Shown: positions 31,451 through 41,047, counted from the first letter of the stretch. The stretch is DNA of 46,100 bases from JAYUDN01 sp043769645 (GCA_043769645.1 JAYVJC010000029.1:1-46100), one strand, 5' to 3'. Notes: generated by a model from the letters alone, not told the origin. A program made the numbers and translations.

Positions 31451-31470
31451 CTATACATATATATGTATAG
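31451..31470. promoter_or_regulatory. 20-bp perfect palindrome
   Basis: CTATACATATATATGTATAG equals its own reverse complement. It lies in the 240-base spacer (31398-31636) that otherwise shows no gene. An operator is possible. Simple AT repetition explains part of the symmetry. Confidence 0.4.
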
Positions 31471-31636
31471 TAGTTTCTCTTGATTAAGATTATTCTATAG
31501 CTCTTACGTCCTCTCTGGATACCTCTGATAAAGGAAGGATCCATAGAGAAAGAACCTAGATTCTTCCTACCTCGGAGAGATGTGTATTCATGTTATCCCA
31601 GTGAGAATATTATAAAGCTAAGAACGGAGCAATTTC

Positions 31637-31671
31637 TTGACAGGAAGCATATTTCCTATATTATTGTTCTA
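31637..31671 (+). promoter_or_regulatory. Promoter of the proS leader, leaderless
   Basis: There is a consensus -35 TTGACA (31637-31642), a 16-nt spacer and a -10 TATTAT (31659-31664). The expected start of transcription falls on the A of the leader-peptide ATG (31671). Confidence 0.7.
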
Positions 31672-31730
31672 TGTTTAAAAAACTTCAATTTGCATTCCTT
31701 GTCCCTCCACCCCTTTCGACTTTCGAATAG
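31671..31730 (+). CDS. Proline-containing leader peptide (attenuator)
   Basis: The 19-residue frame MFKKLQFAFLVPPPLSTFE ends in TAG. It holds three consecutive Pro codons (CCT CCA CCC, 31704-31712), just before the first arm of a hairpin. It starts exactly at the predicted transcription start. A short proline-run peptide upstream of a terminator and then proS is the classical layout of amino-acid attenuation: lack of charged tRNA-Pro would stall the ribosome at the PPP codons. The peptide itself need not have any function. That it is translated is inferred. Confidence 0.6.
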   Translation: MFKKLQFAFLVPPPLSTFE

Positions 31731-31769
31731 GGAATTGTTATAGATGCTCAAAATCCCCCCTCGAAAGTC
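31710..31769 (+). promoter_or_regulatory. Alternative protector and antiterminator structures of the proS attenuator
   Basis: Segment 2 (GACTTTCGA, 31718-31726, then GGG at 31730-31732) can pair in two ways. With upstream CCC and TTCGA (31711-31719) it forms a protector hairpin with TCGAA (31723-31727). With downstream CCC (31758-31760) and TCGAAAGTC (31761-31769) it forms an antiterminator of 9 plus 3 base pairs, interrupted by a 3-base bulge. The second uses half of the C-tract that the terminator needs, so they exclude each other. A ribosome held on the Pro codons would cover the protector's left arm and favour the antiterminator. Confidence 0.6.
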
Positions 31770-31792
31770 ATAAGAAGGGGGGATTTATTTTT
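31752..31792 (+). terminator. Attenuator terminator before the orf79-proS genes
   Basis: AATCCCCCC pairs with GGGGGGATT around a 16-base loop (TCGAAAGTCATAAGAA), followed by a T-rich tract. It lies between the leader peptide and the next ATG (31806), not at the end of a gene. Confidence 0.75.
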
Positions 31793-31805
31793 TATATCGT
31801 AATCT

Positions 31806-32045
31806 ATGTGAGAAGAATATCTACAACATCGAAACTGTATCAATGACAACGGAGATTCGCTTGTACATAAATTAACAAATTATGGAGAATTTCCTGAAAC
31901 ATATAAGCTTATTCTCGTAGTAAAATCATTACAAAATATTGTCTTATATGAAGCTGGAAATTTTATCATTCCCTGAAAAAGAAAATGATGAAGAAAGTTA
32001 AATCTCGAAAAATTACGAAATAAAATTTATCCTTCCACAAAATAG
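31806..32045 (+). CDS. Hypothetical protein, 79 aa, between attenuator and proS
   Basis: The frame has four TGA codons read as Gly, including GKRKGG. It is mixed alpha/beta in texture (YKLILVVKSLQNIVLYEAG) with a basic C-terminus (KRKGGRKLNLEKLRNKIYP) that could bind nucleic acid. I recognise no family. It is the first gene after the attenuator terminator, and proS begins 37 bases later behind an additional weak promoter, so it would be induced together with proS if readthrough occurs. Confidence 0.55.
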
Positions 32046-32060
32046 GTTTTCCCCTATAAT
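32033..32060 (+). promoter_or_regulatory. Second, internal promoter of proS
   Basis: There is a weak -35 TTCCAC (32033-32038), a 16-nt spacer and a perfect -10 TATAAT (32055-32060). It would give a leader of about 16 nt for proS. If it is strong in vivo, proS would be only partly under attenuator control. Confidence 0.45.
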
Positions 32061-32082
32061 AATTTCATTAATTTTATACTCT

Positions 32083-33303
32083 ATGCTTTTTCTCTCCTCA
32101 CTCCCATTCAAAACTCAGCGTTCTATGCCAACTGGTTCTGATAACCGTGGAACTGGCCTCCTCCTCCAGGCAGGGATGATTCGCATGACCCTGGCTTGAG
32201 CCTACAATTTCACGACCCTCGGTCTCAGAGTGCTACGAAAAATAGAAAATATCGTTCGAGATGAGATGGATATGATCGGCTCTCGTGAAGTCCTGATGAC
32301 GGCCCTGGGGGCGAAAGAGAACTGGATAAAAACGGGTCGATGGGATAGTGTCGATGTCCTCTTTAAACTTCCTAGCGCTGAAGGGAAGGAGTATGCCTTG
32401 AATCCCACTCATGAAGAAGTAGTCACTCCTCTTATCGCAGAATTTATCCAGTCCTATAAAGATCTCGATATGTGCTCGGTCTATCAGATCCAGTGGAAGT
32501 TTCGAAATGAAAAACGAGCCAAATCAGGACTCCTTCGTGGCAGAGAATTCCTCATGAAGGATGCTTACTCATTCCATCGCTCACAGGAAGAGCTCGATGC
32601 ATACTTTGAAGTGATGCATGGTGCCTATGACCGGGTTTTCGCACGTCTCGGGATAGGGGATTCTACGTATTATACCTTCGCGAGCGGAGGGGATTTCTCG
32701 AAGTATTCCTATGAGTTCCAGACCGAACTCAGTATCGGTGAAGATGAAATCTATGTCTGTCAGGATTGCGGACAGGCTCACAACAAAGAAATCATAGAGG
32801 AATGAAACTTTAGTTGTGTGGTATGTCAAAAATCAAAATATTCTATAAAAGTGGTATCAGAAGTGGGGAATATTTTCAAACTTGGATCTCGTTTTTCTGA
32901 TGCTTTTGATGTGAAGTACCAAGAAAAAGATGGAACGGTAGGCAAAGTCGTCATGGGATGTTATGGAATCGGTATTTCTCGACTGATGGGAGTAATTGCT
33001 GAGAAAATGAATGATGAATGAGGACTCATCTGGTCCGAAGCGGTAGCTCCATATTCCCATGTGATTATTGTTATAGGTGAACACCTTCCAGAAGCTATAA
33101 CTTTGGCCGAGAAGCTTGAAAAAGAAGGGAAAGAAGTAATGATCGATGATCGTGAGATGAGCTTTGGGGCAAAAGCGAAAGACGCTGACCTTCTCGGTAT
33201 ACCGCATCGAATCATTATTTCTGATAAGACTATCGCAGCTTGAGGGTATGAATACAAGTGACGAATAGAAGAATCGCCTACCATTGTTGCTGTTTCTTTT
33301 TAG
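32083..33303 (+). CDS. proS: Prolyl-tRNA synthetase, short form without the INS editing domain
   Basis: The 406-aa class II synthetase shows TGLLLQAGMIRMTLAGAYNF (with TGA for Gly), LGLRVLRKIENIVRDEM, the motif 2 region FRNEKRAKSGLLRGREFLMKDAYSF, and motif 3 MGCYGIGISRLMGV. The anticodon-binding domain is at the C-terminus. Standard bacterial ProRS is about 570 aa with an insertion editing domain between motifs 2 and 3. Here that insertion is absent. In its place is a short CxxC...CxxC zinc-ribbon-like piece (CQDCG...CVVC). Misacylated Ala-tRNA-Pro would need another corrector, if any. The upstream attenuator contains a Pro-Pro-Pro leader. Confidence 0.94.
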
Positions 33304-33318
33304 TCGTAACTTCTACCA

Positions 33319-33981
33319 TTGAAACCGTACCTCTATCGTTTGTTGTACATCACTTCTCGTTTAGGACTCTTTGTATTGGTAGTTTCACCAGGAGCATGGA
33401 TTTATACAAGTCTCAGAGTAGCGGATAGTCTCTATACGAGTACTGAGAACCTCCCAGTGAGACAAACGGGATTACTTCTCTGAACCAGTCAGTATAATGT
33501 TTTGGGAGGAGAGAACTTATTTTTTACCACTCGAATCGAGGCCACAAAGATTCTCTATGAACAGGGGAAAATTAAACATATTCTCATTTCAGGAGATAAT
33601 AGTGATGTACGGTACAACGAACCCGAATCTATGCGAAGGGCCCTCATCAAATGATGAATCCCAAGCGAAGCTATAACTCTTGACTATGCAGGATTTCGTA
33701 CACTCGACTCGATCATCAGAGCGAGAGATATTTTTGGTCTCACCTCATTTACGATCATCTCACAGACATTTCATACCGAACGAGCTCTTTTCTTAGCTCA
33801 GAGTCACGGAATTGATGCTATATGATACGGAGCAGCAGATATATCATTGGCTCGAGGGTTTTGGGTATATATTCGTGAAATTGGAGCACGCTGGGTAGCT
33901 CTCTGGGATGTGATAATTGGTACCGAACCAAAGTTTCTTGGAGAGACAGAGTTTATACCTATTTCACGTGGAAAACCTTAG
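33319..33981 (+). CDS. SanA/YdcF-like DUF218 membrane protein
   Basis: The 220-aa protein starts with TTG, the only start codon before the membrane helix (LGLFVLVVSPGAWIYTSL). The DUF218 core follows: TGLLLGTSQYN, KIKHILISGDNSD, ESMRRALIKGGIP, ITLDYAGFRTLDSIIRARDIFG, ISQTFHTERALFLAQSHGIDAIGYGA. That order and the SQ.FH.eRA motif match SanA, a protein linked to envelope barrier function in enterobacteria. The enzymatic role is unknown. It is separated from proS by 15 bases and may share its transcript. Confidence 0.85.
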
Positions 33982-34042
33982 AATGTTTGCCTTTATTTGT
34001 ACGATATGCTAGGATATATTTAAGTAGTATTAATTTTTTCTT

Positions 34043-35440
34043 ATGGACCATGAATTAGCCTTTGGCATGATACTCGCAATACTCCTTGGATCAGTTATCT
34101 GAGTCGAAAGAGAAATGCCACGAAGAGGTGTAAAAGTTGGTGGTGCTATCGGATTTTGAGGGATTCGATCCTACGCTCTGATAGCCCTTCTTGGAGCAAT
34201 ATGTGTCTGGCTTGACAGGCAGTACCAGTCGAGTATATGGGTTATCATCGGAACCTGTATATCTACTCTTTTTATCATAGGATCCTACTTGTATTCGTCA
34301 TTTCGCAAGGACCAGATGGGAGTCACGAGCGAGTATGCAGCTATTCTTACCTACTTTATCGGAGTGATGAGTATGAAGGGGGAGTATATTTTTGCCGTGA
34401 TTCTTACCGTGTTTATCATGATTATTCTCTCCTCAAAAGAGTTTCTTTCCGAAATTCTCAAGCGTATCAGTCGAGAAGAGCTCGGAACTACTCTCAAATT
34501 TGCTGTGATAGCACTCGTCATACTTCCGCTTTTACCAGATGCTAAGTATTCATTTCTCGATATTGCTCACTGGATCCTCGGAAACAAGAGTCTAGAGTGG
34601 AGTGATGGAATCCTTACTATGAAATTTTTTAATCCGTATAGTATCTGGTTTTTCGTTGTCATTATGGCAGGTGTCGAGTATATTGCTTATATACTTGCTA
34701 AAGTAATGTGACCACGCTGAGGTATCCTTGCTACAGGAGCGGTCTGATGACTCATCTCATCTACCGCTACAACAGCTGCAATGACACAAAAAAGCCACCG
34801 TAAGGATGGAAATACGAATGCATATGTTGTAGGAACCCTTGCGGCTTCCTGTATCATGTTTATCCGAGTTATTTTGATATCATGATTTTATAGTCCAGAA
34901 ATCCTTCCTATTATCTTGATTCCGGCATGTGCTATGTTCACTACGCTCGCAAGCTGTACCCTCTACCTCTATAAATTGGCAAATAAATGAACCATAACCG
35001 TTGAAGAAACACAAAAATATGAAAGTCCTTTTCGAGTGGCTCCGGCACTTCAATTTGCCTGACTTATTCTTCTTATAAAATTTATTGCTGGGGTGGGTCT
35101 CGTATATAAATCCAATCTCCAAGAATGGTTTTGAGCAGCAGCAGAAAAGATTTATTACTATATTTTTGGTGTAATTTCCTGACTAGCAGATGTAGATGCT
35201 ATCACACAAACTATGGCGAGTACCGCTGAGGAGGGGAAGATTGCATACTTGCTCGCTTCTTCGACTATCTTGATTGCGGTGATGTCGAATAATATCGTCA
35301 AAGCAAGTATCGCTAAACGATTTGGGGAAAAGGAGTTTGGGGATAAGGTCTTTTACTCATTCTGAGCGAGTATTGTCGTGGGTATTGTCGTTATCGTACT
35401 CTCGAACTTTATCACGACGGCAGGTGCTATGAATTTATAA
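34043..35440 (+). CDS. MgtC/SapB-like plus DUF4010 membrane protein
   Basis: The 465-aa polytopic protein has the N-terminal MgtC/SapB-type block (AFGMILAILLGSVIGVERE) with GGIRSYALIALLGA, and then the DUF4010 region with GPRGGILATGAVGGLISSTATTAAM and SGLADVDAITQTMAS. About a dozen helices are present. Two-domain proteins of this kind are widespread but their substrate is unproven. A bidirectional terminator follows. Confidence 0.85.
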
Positions 35441-35455
35441 ATATATACAGCTCAC

Positions 35456-35485
35456 AAAAAATCCCAAGGTTTCTTGGGATTTTTT
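35456..35485. terminator. Bidirectional terminator
   Basis: AAAAAATCCCAAG pairs with CTTGGGATTTTTT around GTTT, between two convergent genes. Confidence 0.9.
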
Positions 35486-35487
35486 GA

Positions 35488-36534
35488 TTATTTTGCTTTT
35501 GCTTGGTAGAGGTTTCGTCCGACTCGTTCGATGAACTTCTTGTTCTGGAGATTCATATAAATCGTAGTTGTTTTCACCTTTCGGACTTTCAGAACTCGTG
35601 CCGTTATTTCTTCTGTCGAGAGGGGAGTCTTTGCCTTTTGAAAAACTTCTATGATGACATCGAGTACGGTTCCTTCTTTATACCCCCATTCTTTGAGGAC
35701 ATAGATTCCTCGACCGATCAGGACAAATTCTTCATTGCGTATGAGTTCATTGTGAATCGTCGAAACCTTGACAGGTTCATGAAAGTACTCAGTAATAGCA
35801 TTGGCAATATCGATAAAGTGGAGGGGTTCTTTTTTCTTTTTGAGAACATATATTGCTTTATCCTTGAGGGTAGCTGGATTGAGGATCTTCCACTTTTCGA
35901 GCCCGACGAATTTCTCCTCACCCTTTACAATATCAAGATAGATATCTAGAATAGTATCAACAAGCGGAGCATCTACTTTTCCAAACTGAGCAAAAAGGTC
36001 GAGCTTGATCGCTTCATAGAGGATCGTATTTTCGATAATATCACCTTTTTTCTTAAGTATCTTTATAGCTTCTTTGTGGACTGCTTCGATAAGCTTTTTT
36101 CCTATTTCTGGAAAGTGAAAATATGTCTTCGTACCAAGCTGAGGCTTCGACCTCTGGAGGTTGAAGTCAGCCTGCAGGAGTACATCAATAATATTATAGT
36201 TAATTGTTCCCTGCGCACCGATATCATCGATAATGGCAGTGATCAGGTTATCTCGAGTCATTACACCACCGCACATTTTGAGTATTTTTTCTCCTGACTC
36301 TTGAATCTGCATGAGAGGACTCGACCGCATAATACGACCAATTTTCTTGATACCGACATCTTCTATTTGACGAACTCGTTCTCTGGTGATTCCATAACTG
36401 TTACCGATTTCTTGAAGCGTTTCTCTTTCTCCCTCGAGTCCGATACGACGTGATATCACTGTACGTTCCTTATCAGCAAGAGAATTGAGTATATCCATAA
36501 AGATAGGCTGAATCTGGGAAGCTATAGCAGTCAT
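35488..36534 (-). CDS. Sigma-70 region-4/HARE-HTH transcription regulator
   Basis: The 348-aa protein starts with a sigma region 4 domain (residues about 18-65): LADKERTVISRRIGLEGERE and GNSYGITRERVRQIEDVGIKKI, the canonical sigma-70 signature that contacts the -35 box. There is no region 2. The remainder has winged-helix units, of which the segment about 215-285 (EPLHFIDIANAITEYFHEPV, with VSTIHNELIRNEEFVLIGRGIYVLKEWGY) is a HARE-HTH domain like that of the RNA polymerase delta subunit. It probably acts on RNA polymerase or at promoters. It has no TGA codon. A promoter with -35 TTGGAA and -10 TATAAC precedes the ATG. Confidence 0.8.
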   Translation of the reverse strand: MTAIASQIQPIFMDILNSLADKERTVISRRIGLEGERETLQEIGNSYGITRERVRQIEDVGIKKIGRIMRSSPLMQIQESGEKILKMCGGVMTRDNLITAIIDDIGAQGTINYNIIDVLLQADFNLQRSKPQLGTKTYFHFPEIGKKLIEAVHKEAIKILKKKGDIIENTILYEAIKLDLFAQFGKVDAPLVDTILDIYLDIVKGEEKFVGLEKWKILNPATLKDKAIYVLKKKKEPLHFIDIANAITEYFHEPVKVSTIHNELIRNEEFVLIGRGIYVLKEWGYKEGTVLDVIIEVFQKAKTPLSTEEITARVLKVRKVKTTTIYMNLQNKKFIERVGRNLYQAKAK

Positions 36535-36584
36535 ATGAATAATAAGTTATATATGCATAATATGGATTTCCAAAATAAGTCAAG

Positions 36585-37244
36585 TTAAATTGGTAAACTC
36601 ATATTCTTCTTGTCTTTTTTTGGCTGAGAAGAATTATTTATGGGGGAACTTTGTCCCAGAATCTCTTTATAGTCATCAAATTCATAGTTATTATTTCGGT
36701 CAATATATGCAAGATCTCGAGACTCTCTTTGTTCACTCCGGTGAAATAAGTATCATCAAATTCATAAGTTTATAGTCCCGATAAGAGCCAAAATATAGCC
36801 CGACTTCGTTTCAATTCCTCCACTGGCAAACTGTAAGAATACGATCGTGTATCGGTGAATATCAAGGAGTATTACGAACAGCAGAACCGAGAGTATGAGA
36901 TAGAGCTGACCATCTGTTACCCCGAGAAACATATAGGGACGAAAGCGTTCCTTTCGAGAATTCGAAAAAATAAAGAAACATACTATTCCAGATACTAGGA
37001 TAACGAGTTGAAGGATGATTCCTGTATACCCATTGTCCCACACATAGTACGGATGTAAGCTTTTTCCGATCGTGACCAACGCTTGAAACCAGGGAAAGAA
37101 AAGAGAAATAACCAAAAGACAAACAGAGAGGACGATATATTTTTCGAGGATTCCTATATGCGATAATCAAAAAGTTAGACGAGAAGTCAAGTGAATAACT
37201 TTTGTTTTTAGCTTTCGATTTTTAGAATTTAGTATATAATTCAT
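36585..37244 (-). CDS. Membrane protein, 219 aa, unknown
   Basis: Four membrane helices (YIVLSVCLLVISLFF, IILQLVILVSGIVCFFIF, LYLILSVLLFVILLDIH and GYILALIGTINLGIG) are preceded by a basic N-terminus and followed by an acidic/Asn-rich tail that ends KKDKKNMSLPI. No family recognised. The ATG at 37244 was chosen because it is the first in a frame without TAA/TAG and gives a basic cytosolic start. The stop lies 50 bases before the regulator gene. Confidence 0.65.
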
Positions 37245-37276
37245 CGGATTGGATTTATCATACTACCTTATAGAAA

Positions 37277-37570
37277 ATGTCAGTATTTTCAAGTAATTCT
37301 CTAGAGAGACAAAATTTCTATATACTTCTCTTTGTTTGAGCTAAGGGATTTTTTCGAGCTATATTCCGCAGTATATATGTTCTCCTCTGATGTAAATCTA
37401 CCACTTTAGATGTCTCACCGTATCTGGATTTCATTCTCCATAAATGACCTGAACGTTTCTGGCAGTTTCCTACTGGGATCAAATTATGAAGGGCATTATT
37501 CATAGCGTTTTCCTACTTTTTCAATATCCAAAAAACTTCTTTATGAAACACTTCATCCCCACAAAAGTAG
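37277..37570 (+). CDS. Hypothetical protein, 97 aa, overlapping the pseudopilin start
   Basis: The frame contains five TGA codons (for example FVGAKGFFRA, LLGCKS, HKGPERFW). It is aromatic and basic with no clear helix long enough for a membrane anchor. It overlaps the start of the pseudopilin gene by 28 bases. The short length and absence of recognisable domains leave it uncertain, though the frame is open from ATG to TAG. Confidence 0.4.
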
Positions 37571-38679
37571 GGTTCACCATCGCAGAAATTATTATCTCAT
37601 TGACTCTTTTTTCAATGATTATGATTTTTGCTTTTCAAGCACTTGCAAATATTGGAGTTGTCAGGATTCAAACTCTGAATAAGGTAGACCTGGAGTCAGA
37701 GCTTTATTATTTTTCTGAAAAACTCGCAAGTTTGATCAAGGATGGAGGAACCATCGACTATGAAGAATACTGGAACCGAAAGGTACGAGGAACTGGTTCT
37801 ACTTACTGATACTATGATACTTTGACGGGATTTGGAAACTATGGAAGCGGTTGAGTGATCGATACTGATAATGTAGCACCTGATCCGGTATATGGAAGTG
37901 GGTTTTACTTTTGTAGAAGTAACAATGGAGCACAAATGGTAAGTTCTGGATGTCTGCTCGGATCAAATACGTTCAGTAACCTATCGCAATCAGGAGTGTT
38001 TCAGCGGTACGGAGAGTATAAGTACCAGTTTATCGACTACAATGGAAACTATAATGGAGACAACGGAGATGAGGATGGAAACTGATCTATCCAGTGAGAT
38101 GAAGATGATGTAGATCTCTGAGAAGGTCCGACTATTTTTGATGGAAATGTTCGAGAGCTCTACCTCTATAACCCTATAAAAAAGGAACGTATTTTTTTTA
38201 GATGGAAGGTTGGACTTGACCCCAATAGACCTACTGGAACCACATGTACAGGAACTACAGGAACAGGATGTCTTGGAAATATAGAAATACTCAAACTCGT
38301 AGGCAAGGACTTCGGAGAACAACATAATGGGACGAGCAGCTGAGCGTATGATAGCAACATCGATACGTGGGTTTGTCATGCTGATTGGGAGGGGAATTGC
38401 AAAGGTCCTGTTACCACCGTTGGCACTATTCCGACAGGTACTTGAGCTGAGTGGATTCCGCTCTTTCCGAGTTACATCAATGTCGAAAATATAGAATTTA
38501 AACTCTATCCAAATAAAGATCCCCTGAAAGCATGGTCTACTTCTGATCCTGCTGTATTTGTGCATCCATATGTTCGTATGAAGCTGACCCTTGGATTTGC
38601 TTGGAACCGTAGAAAGGCTATCAAAGATGACAATCCAAAGGTAAATATTAGTACCACGCTTAGTTTGAGCGAATTTTAA
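37543..38679 (+). CDS. Type IV pseudopilin-like protein (PilW/GspJ type)
   Basis: The 378-aa protein has a class III prepilin leader, MKHFIPTKVG, followed by FTIAEIIISLTLFSMIMIFAF: cleavage after Gly10, then the Phe(+1) and Glu(+5) of prepilins. The rest is an N-terminal helix (VDLESELYYFSEKLASLIKDG) and a long beta-rich domain with many aromatic and Gly residues and cysteines (GTTCTGTTGTGCLGN). Such large minor pseudopilins prime or cap type IV pili, including DNA-uptake pili. Prepilin peptidase and pilus ATPases are not in the window. Thirteen bases separate it from the next gene. Confidence 0.85.
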
Positions 38680-38691
38680 AAGTAACTACTT

Positions 38692-39630
38692 ATGCGTCTA
38701 TTTCCAAAACTTCATCATCGTGGCTCAGCTCTCTTGATCGGTATGTGGCTCATCATCGTACTTACGATTATATGAGTTGTATTTCTGGAGAAAATCTGGA
38801 GATTTTCTGACCGAACAGAAAATATCGAGCAGTCAAATGCTGCCTACTATCTCGCAACCTCTGCTATCGAAAGAGCTATATATACCACTGATAAGAGAAC
38901 CCCTTGGGCGATAGATCCAGTGGGATTTGGTGCCCTAAAGACCGTGGGATATACCGGAACGGCCCTTCCACTTACTCAAACGGTTCCGAGGCTTTCAAAT
39001 GGAAATAGTCCATTTGATCTGAACTGGAATATTATCTCACTCTGAGCCCCAGTACAGATTGTAGTACCAAATGGAGTAAATTGGAATAGCGTTTATTTTC
39101 ATTTTCGAATCCCTAATCTCGATCCAGCTGTTTCGGAAACGCTTGATCCGAGCTTCAATACAAAGTGAGTAGTCAACTGGGTACTGGCCGCATCTACTGA
39201 GGCACTATTCGCGAGTGGCGAGACGGAAGTATTTCAATGAGTTGATATACAAGACTCAAATACTCCATTTTCAAGTACTCTAATCAGTGCAAAAAATGGA
39301 AATACTTCAAGCGGATGAAATATGTCATTTACGGCTTTCTACACCGATCCAGCTCATCTGAATGCTTCTTTGTCTGCCGGCTCCGGTAAATGTCAAGGGT
39401 ATGGATGTACCCTCAAGCTTTCTCTCCTACGACCTCTCTTGGTTGATGGGAAATCGATTCCATTTCTGGAATATCAGATTGATTTTACCGCCGGATATGC
39501 ACCAGGAATCCCAGATCAATACCTCAACCTTACTACGAAGTGATACTCAGATGGGTTCCTCCGATCTCGAACTATCCAGATTCCTCAGATTACCACAAAT
39601 ACGGCCCTTGACTTTACCGTCCTCCAATAA
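38692..39630 (+). CDS. PilX/GspK-like pilus assembly protein
   Basis: The 312-aa protein begins with a basic stretch (MRLFPKLHHRGSALLIG), where RGSALLI replaces the G/FTL cleavage motif of PilX/GspK proteins, followed by the membrane helix GMWLIIVLTIIGVVFLE and a helix with ENIEQSNAAYYLATSAIERA, typical of this family. The periplasmic part is beta-rich with a Cys pair (GKCQGYGCTLKL). It probably forms a minor-pilin complex with the preceding gene. It ends in TAATG with the next gene. Confidence 0.7.
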
Positions 39631-40592
39631 TGGCACCTATAGAAATCAAGGTCGAATGAAGTGATGCGAATCAGCGGTTTGATAAATTCCTCAGGAAGTA
39701 CCTTCCACATGCACCACTTACCGCTATTTTTAAGGCGATACGTACGGGAAAGATAAAATTGAACGGAAAAAAAGCGGACCAGAGCATAAAACTTGAGGAA
39801 GGTGATACAGTATATTTCTATTTCTCTCTCGAAGAAATGGAGGGTTTCCAAAAAACTAAAAAACCAAAACCGAAAACCCAAAATAGTAAACTCTCCTCTG
39901 AAGATATCCTCTATGAAGATGAGGATTTGTTTATAGTGAATAAGTCTGCCGGAATCAATGTCCACCCGGGAGACCATAAAACAACCGAAGCCTCTCTGAT
40001 CGAACTGGTACAAGATTATCTAGGTAATGACTACAATTCACTCACCTTTAAGCCCTCGCTCCTTCATCGAATTGACCGAGAGACGAGTGGAGTGATCGTC
40101 ATCGTGAAAAATAAATGAGCCCTCGAATTTCTCCTCTCAGAACTCCAGTGAGGTCGGATTGAGAAAATATATCATACTGTGATTGTCGGGACGCCCCTTA
40201 AGCCTAGAGATACGATCAACGCAAGACTCCTCAGAGTCGAAAATGCAAAAGATGAAGCGAAAGTACGTATTGATCCTACTGGTCAAAGTGCCATCACTCA
40301 CTATGCTACCCTGAAATCTAAAATCCAAGATAAATATACTCTCATGGAGTGTCGTATCGAGACATGACGTACCCATCAGATTCGCGTCCACCTTGCCTCC
40401 ATCGGGAATCCTATCCTCGGAGATAAGGCGTATGGAAATAGAAATGAAAATGCTTATGCTCGAGAACACTTCGACATCCATCGACAGCTTCTTCATGCTT
40501 TTTCTCTCACTCTTCTTCATCCACGGACGAAACAAATGATGACAATAGAAGCGCCATATAAGGAAGACATGAGAGGAATACTCTCCGAGTAA
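39630..40592 (+). CDS. RluA/RluD-family 23S rRNA pseudouridine synthase
   Basis: The 320-aa enzyme isomerises uridine in rRNA. It has an S4 RNA-binding domain at residues about 12-60 (QRFDKFLRKYLPHA, KIKLNGKKADQSIKLEEGD) and a catalytic domain with the Asp motif LHRIDRETSGVIVIVKN (the Asp of HRIDR). The family motifs FIVNKSAGINVHP and GRTHQIRVHLASIGNPILGD follow. I cannot say whether it is RluC or RluD. Its start overlaps the preceding stop by one base (TAATG). Four or so glycines are TGA. Confidence 0.9.
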
Positions 40593-40622
40593 ATCTTCTT
40601 TATACTGAGATATCTAATTATA

Positions 40623-40651
40623 TTGACAATATAAATTATAGGATATAATAT
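40623..40651 (+). promoter_or_regulatory. Promoter of the 124-aa gene
   Basis: There is a consensus -35 TTGACA (40623-40628) and, 15 or 17 bases later, overlapping -10 candidates TATAAT (40644-40649) and TAATAT (40646-40651). ATG is at 40673. Confidence 0.55.
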
Positions 40652-40672
40652 CTTCTATATTCATTTTTATAT

Positions 40673-41047
40673 ATGTCTATTCCACTCGAAACCCCTGCAC
40701 CTCCTTCCCTTACGATAGGAGAACTTCAAGAGCTCGATATAGTTTCCCCCGAGCAATTTATTTCCACACTCGATTACTACGTAGAAAAGGGTTTATCAAT
40801 AGGGAATGTATTAGTAAATATTATGTATACTATCACTTTTTCGATCGAAGAGTTCCATCTCATAAGAGATGCGGCGACCCGTGGAGCCTGAGATCAAATG
40901 AAAAGAGGTTTCAATGATGATGCGTTTGCCTATAGAGAAATCAAACAGTATGCGGATCGAGAATTTAACAGACTATTACAGCCAAATGTTGCACTCGAGA
41001 ATATTGTCAAAAGTACTCAACAGAGAACGAATTGAACATGAGTATAA
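40673..41047 (+). CDS. Hypothetical protein, 124 aa
   Basis: An acidic N-terminus (MSIPLETPAPPSLTIGELQE) leads into a helical protein (EFHLIRDAATRGAGDQMKR, YREIKQYADREFNRLLQ). No membrane segment. Three TGA codons are read as Gly, including the tail NGTGV. No family recognised. It has its own promoter and a strong terminator. Confidence 0.6.

Noticed and set aside
37318..37503. Minus-strand 61-residue frame opposite the small ORF before the pseudopilin
   Set aside because: The plus-strand frame has better continuity and lies in the direction of the pilin operon; the minus frame has no context.
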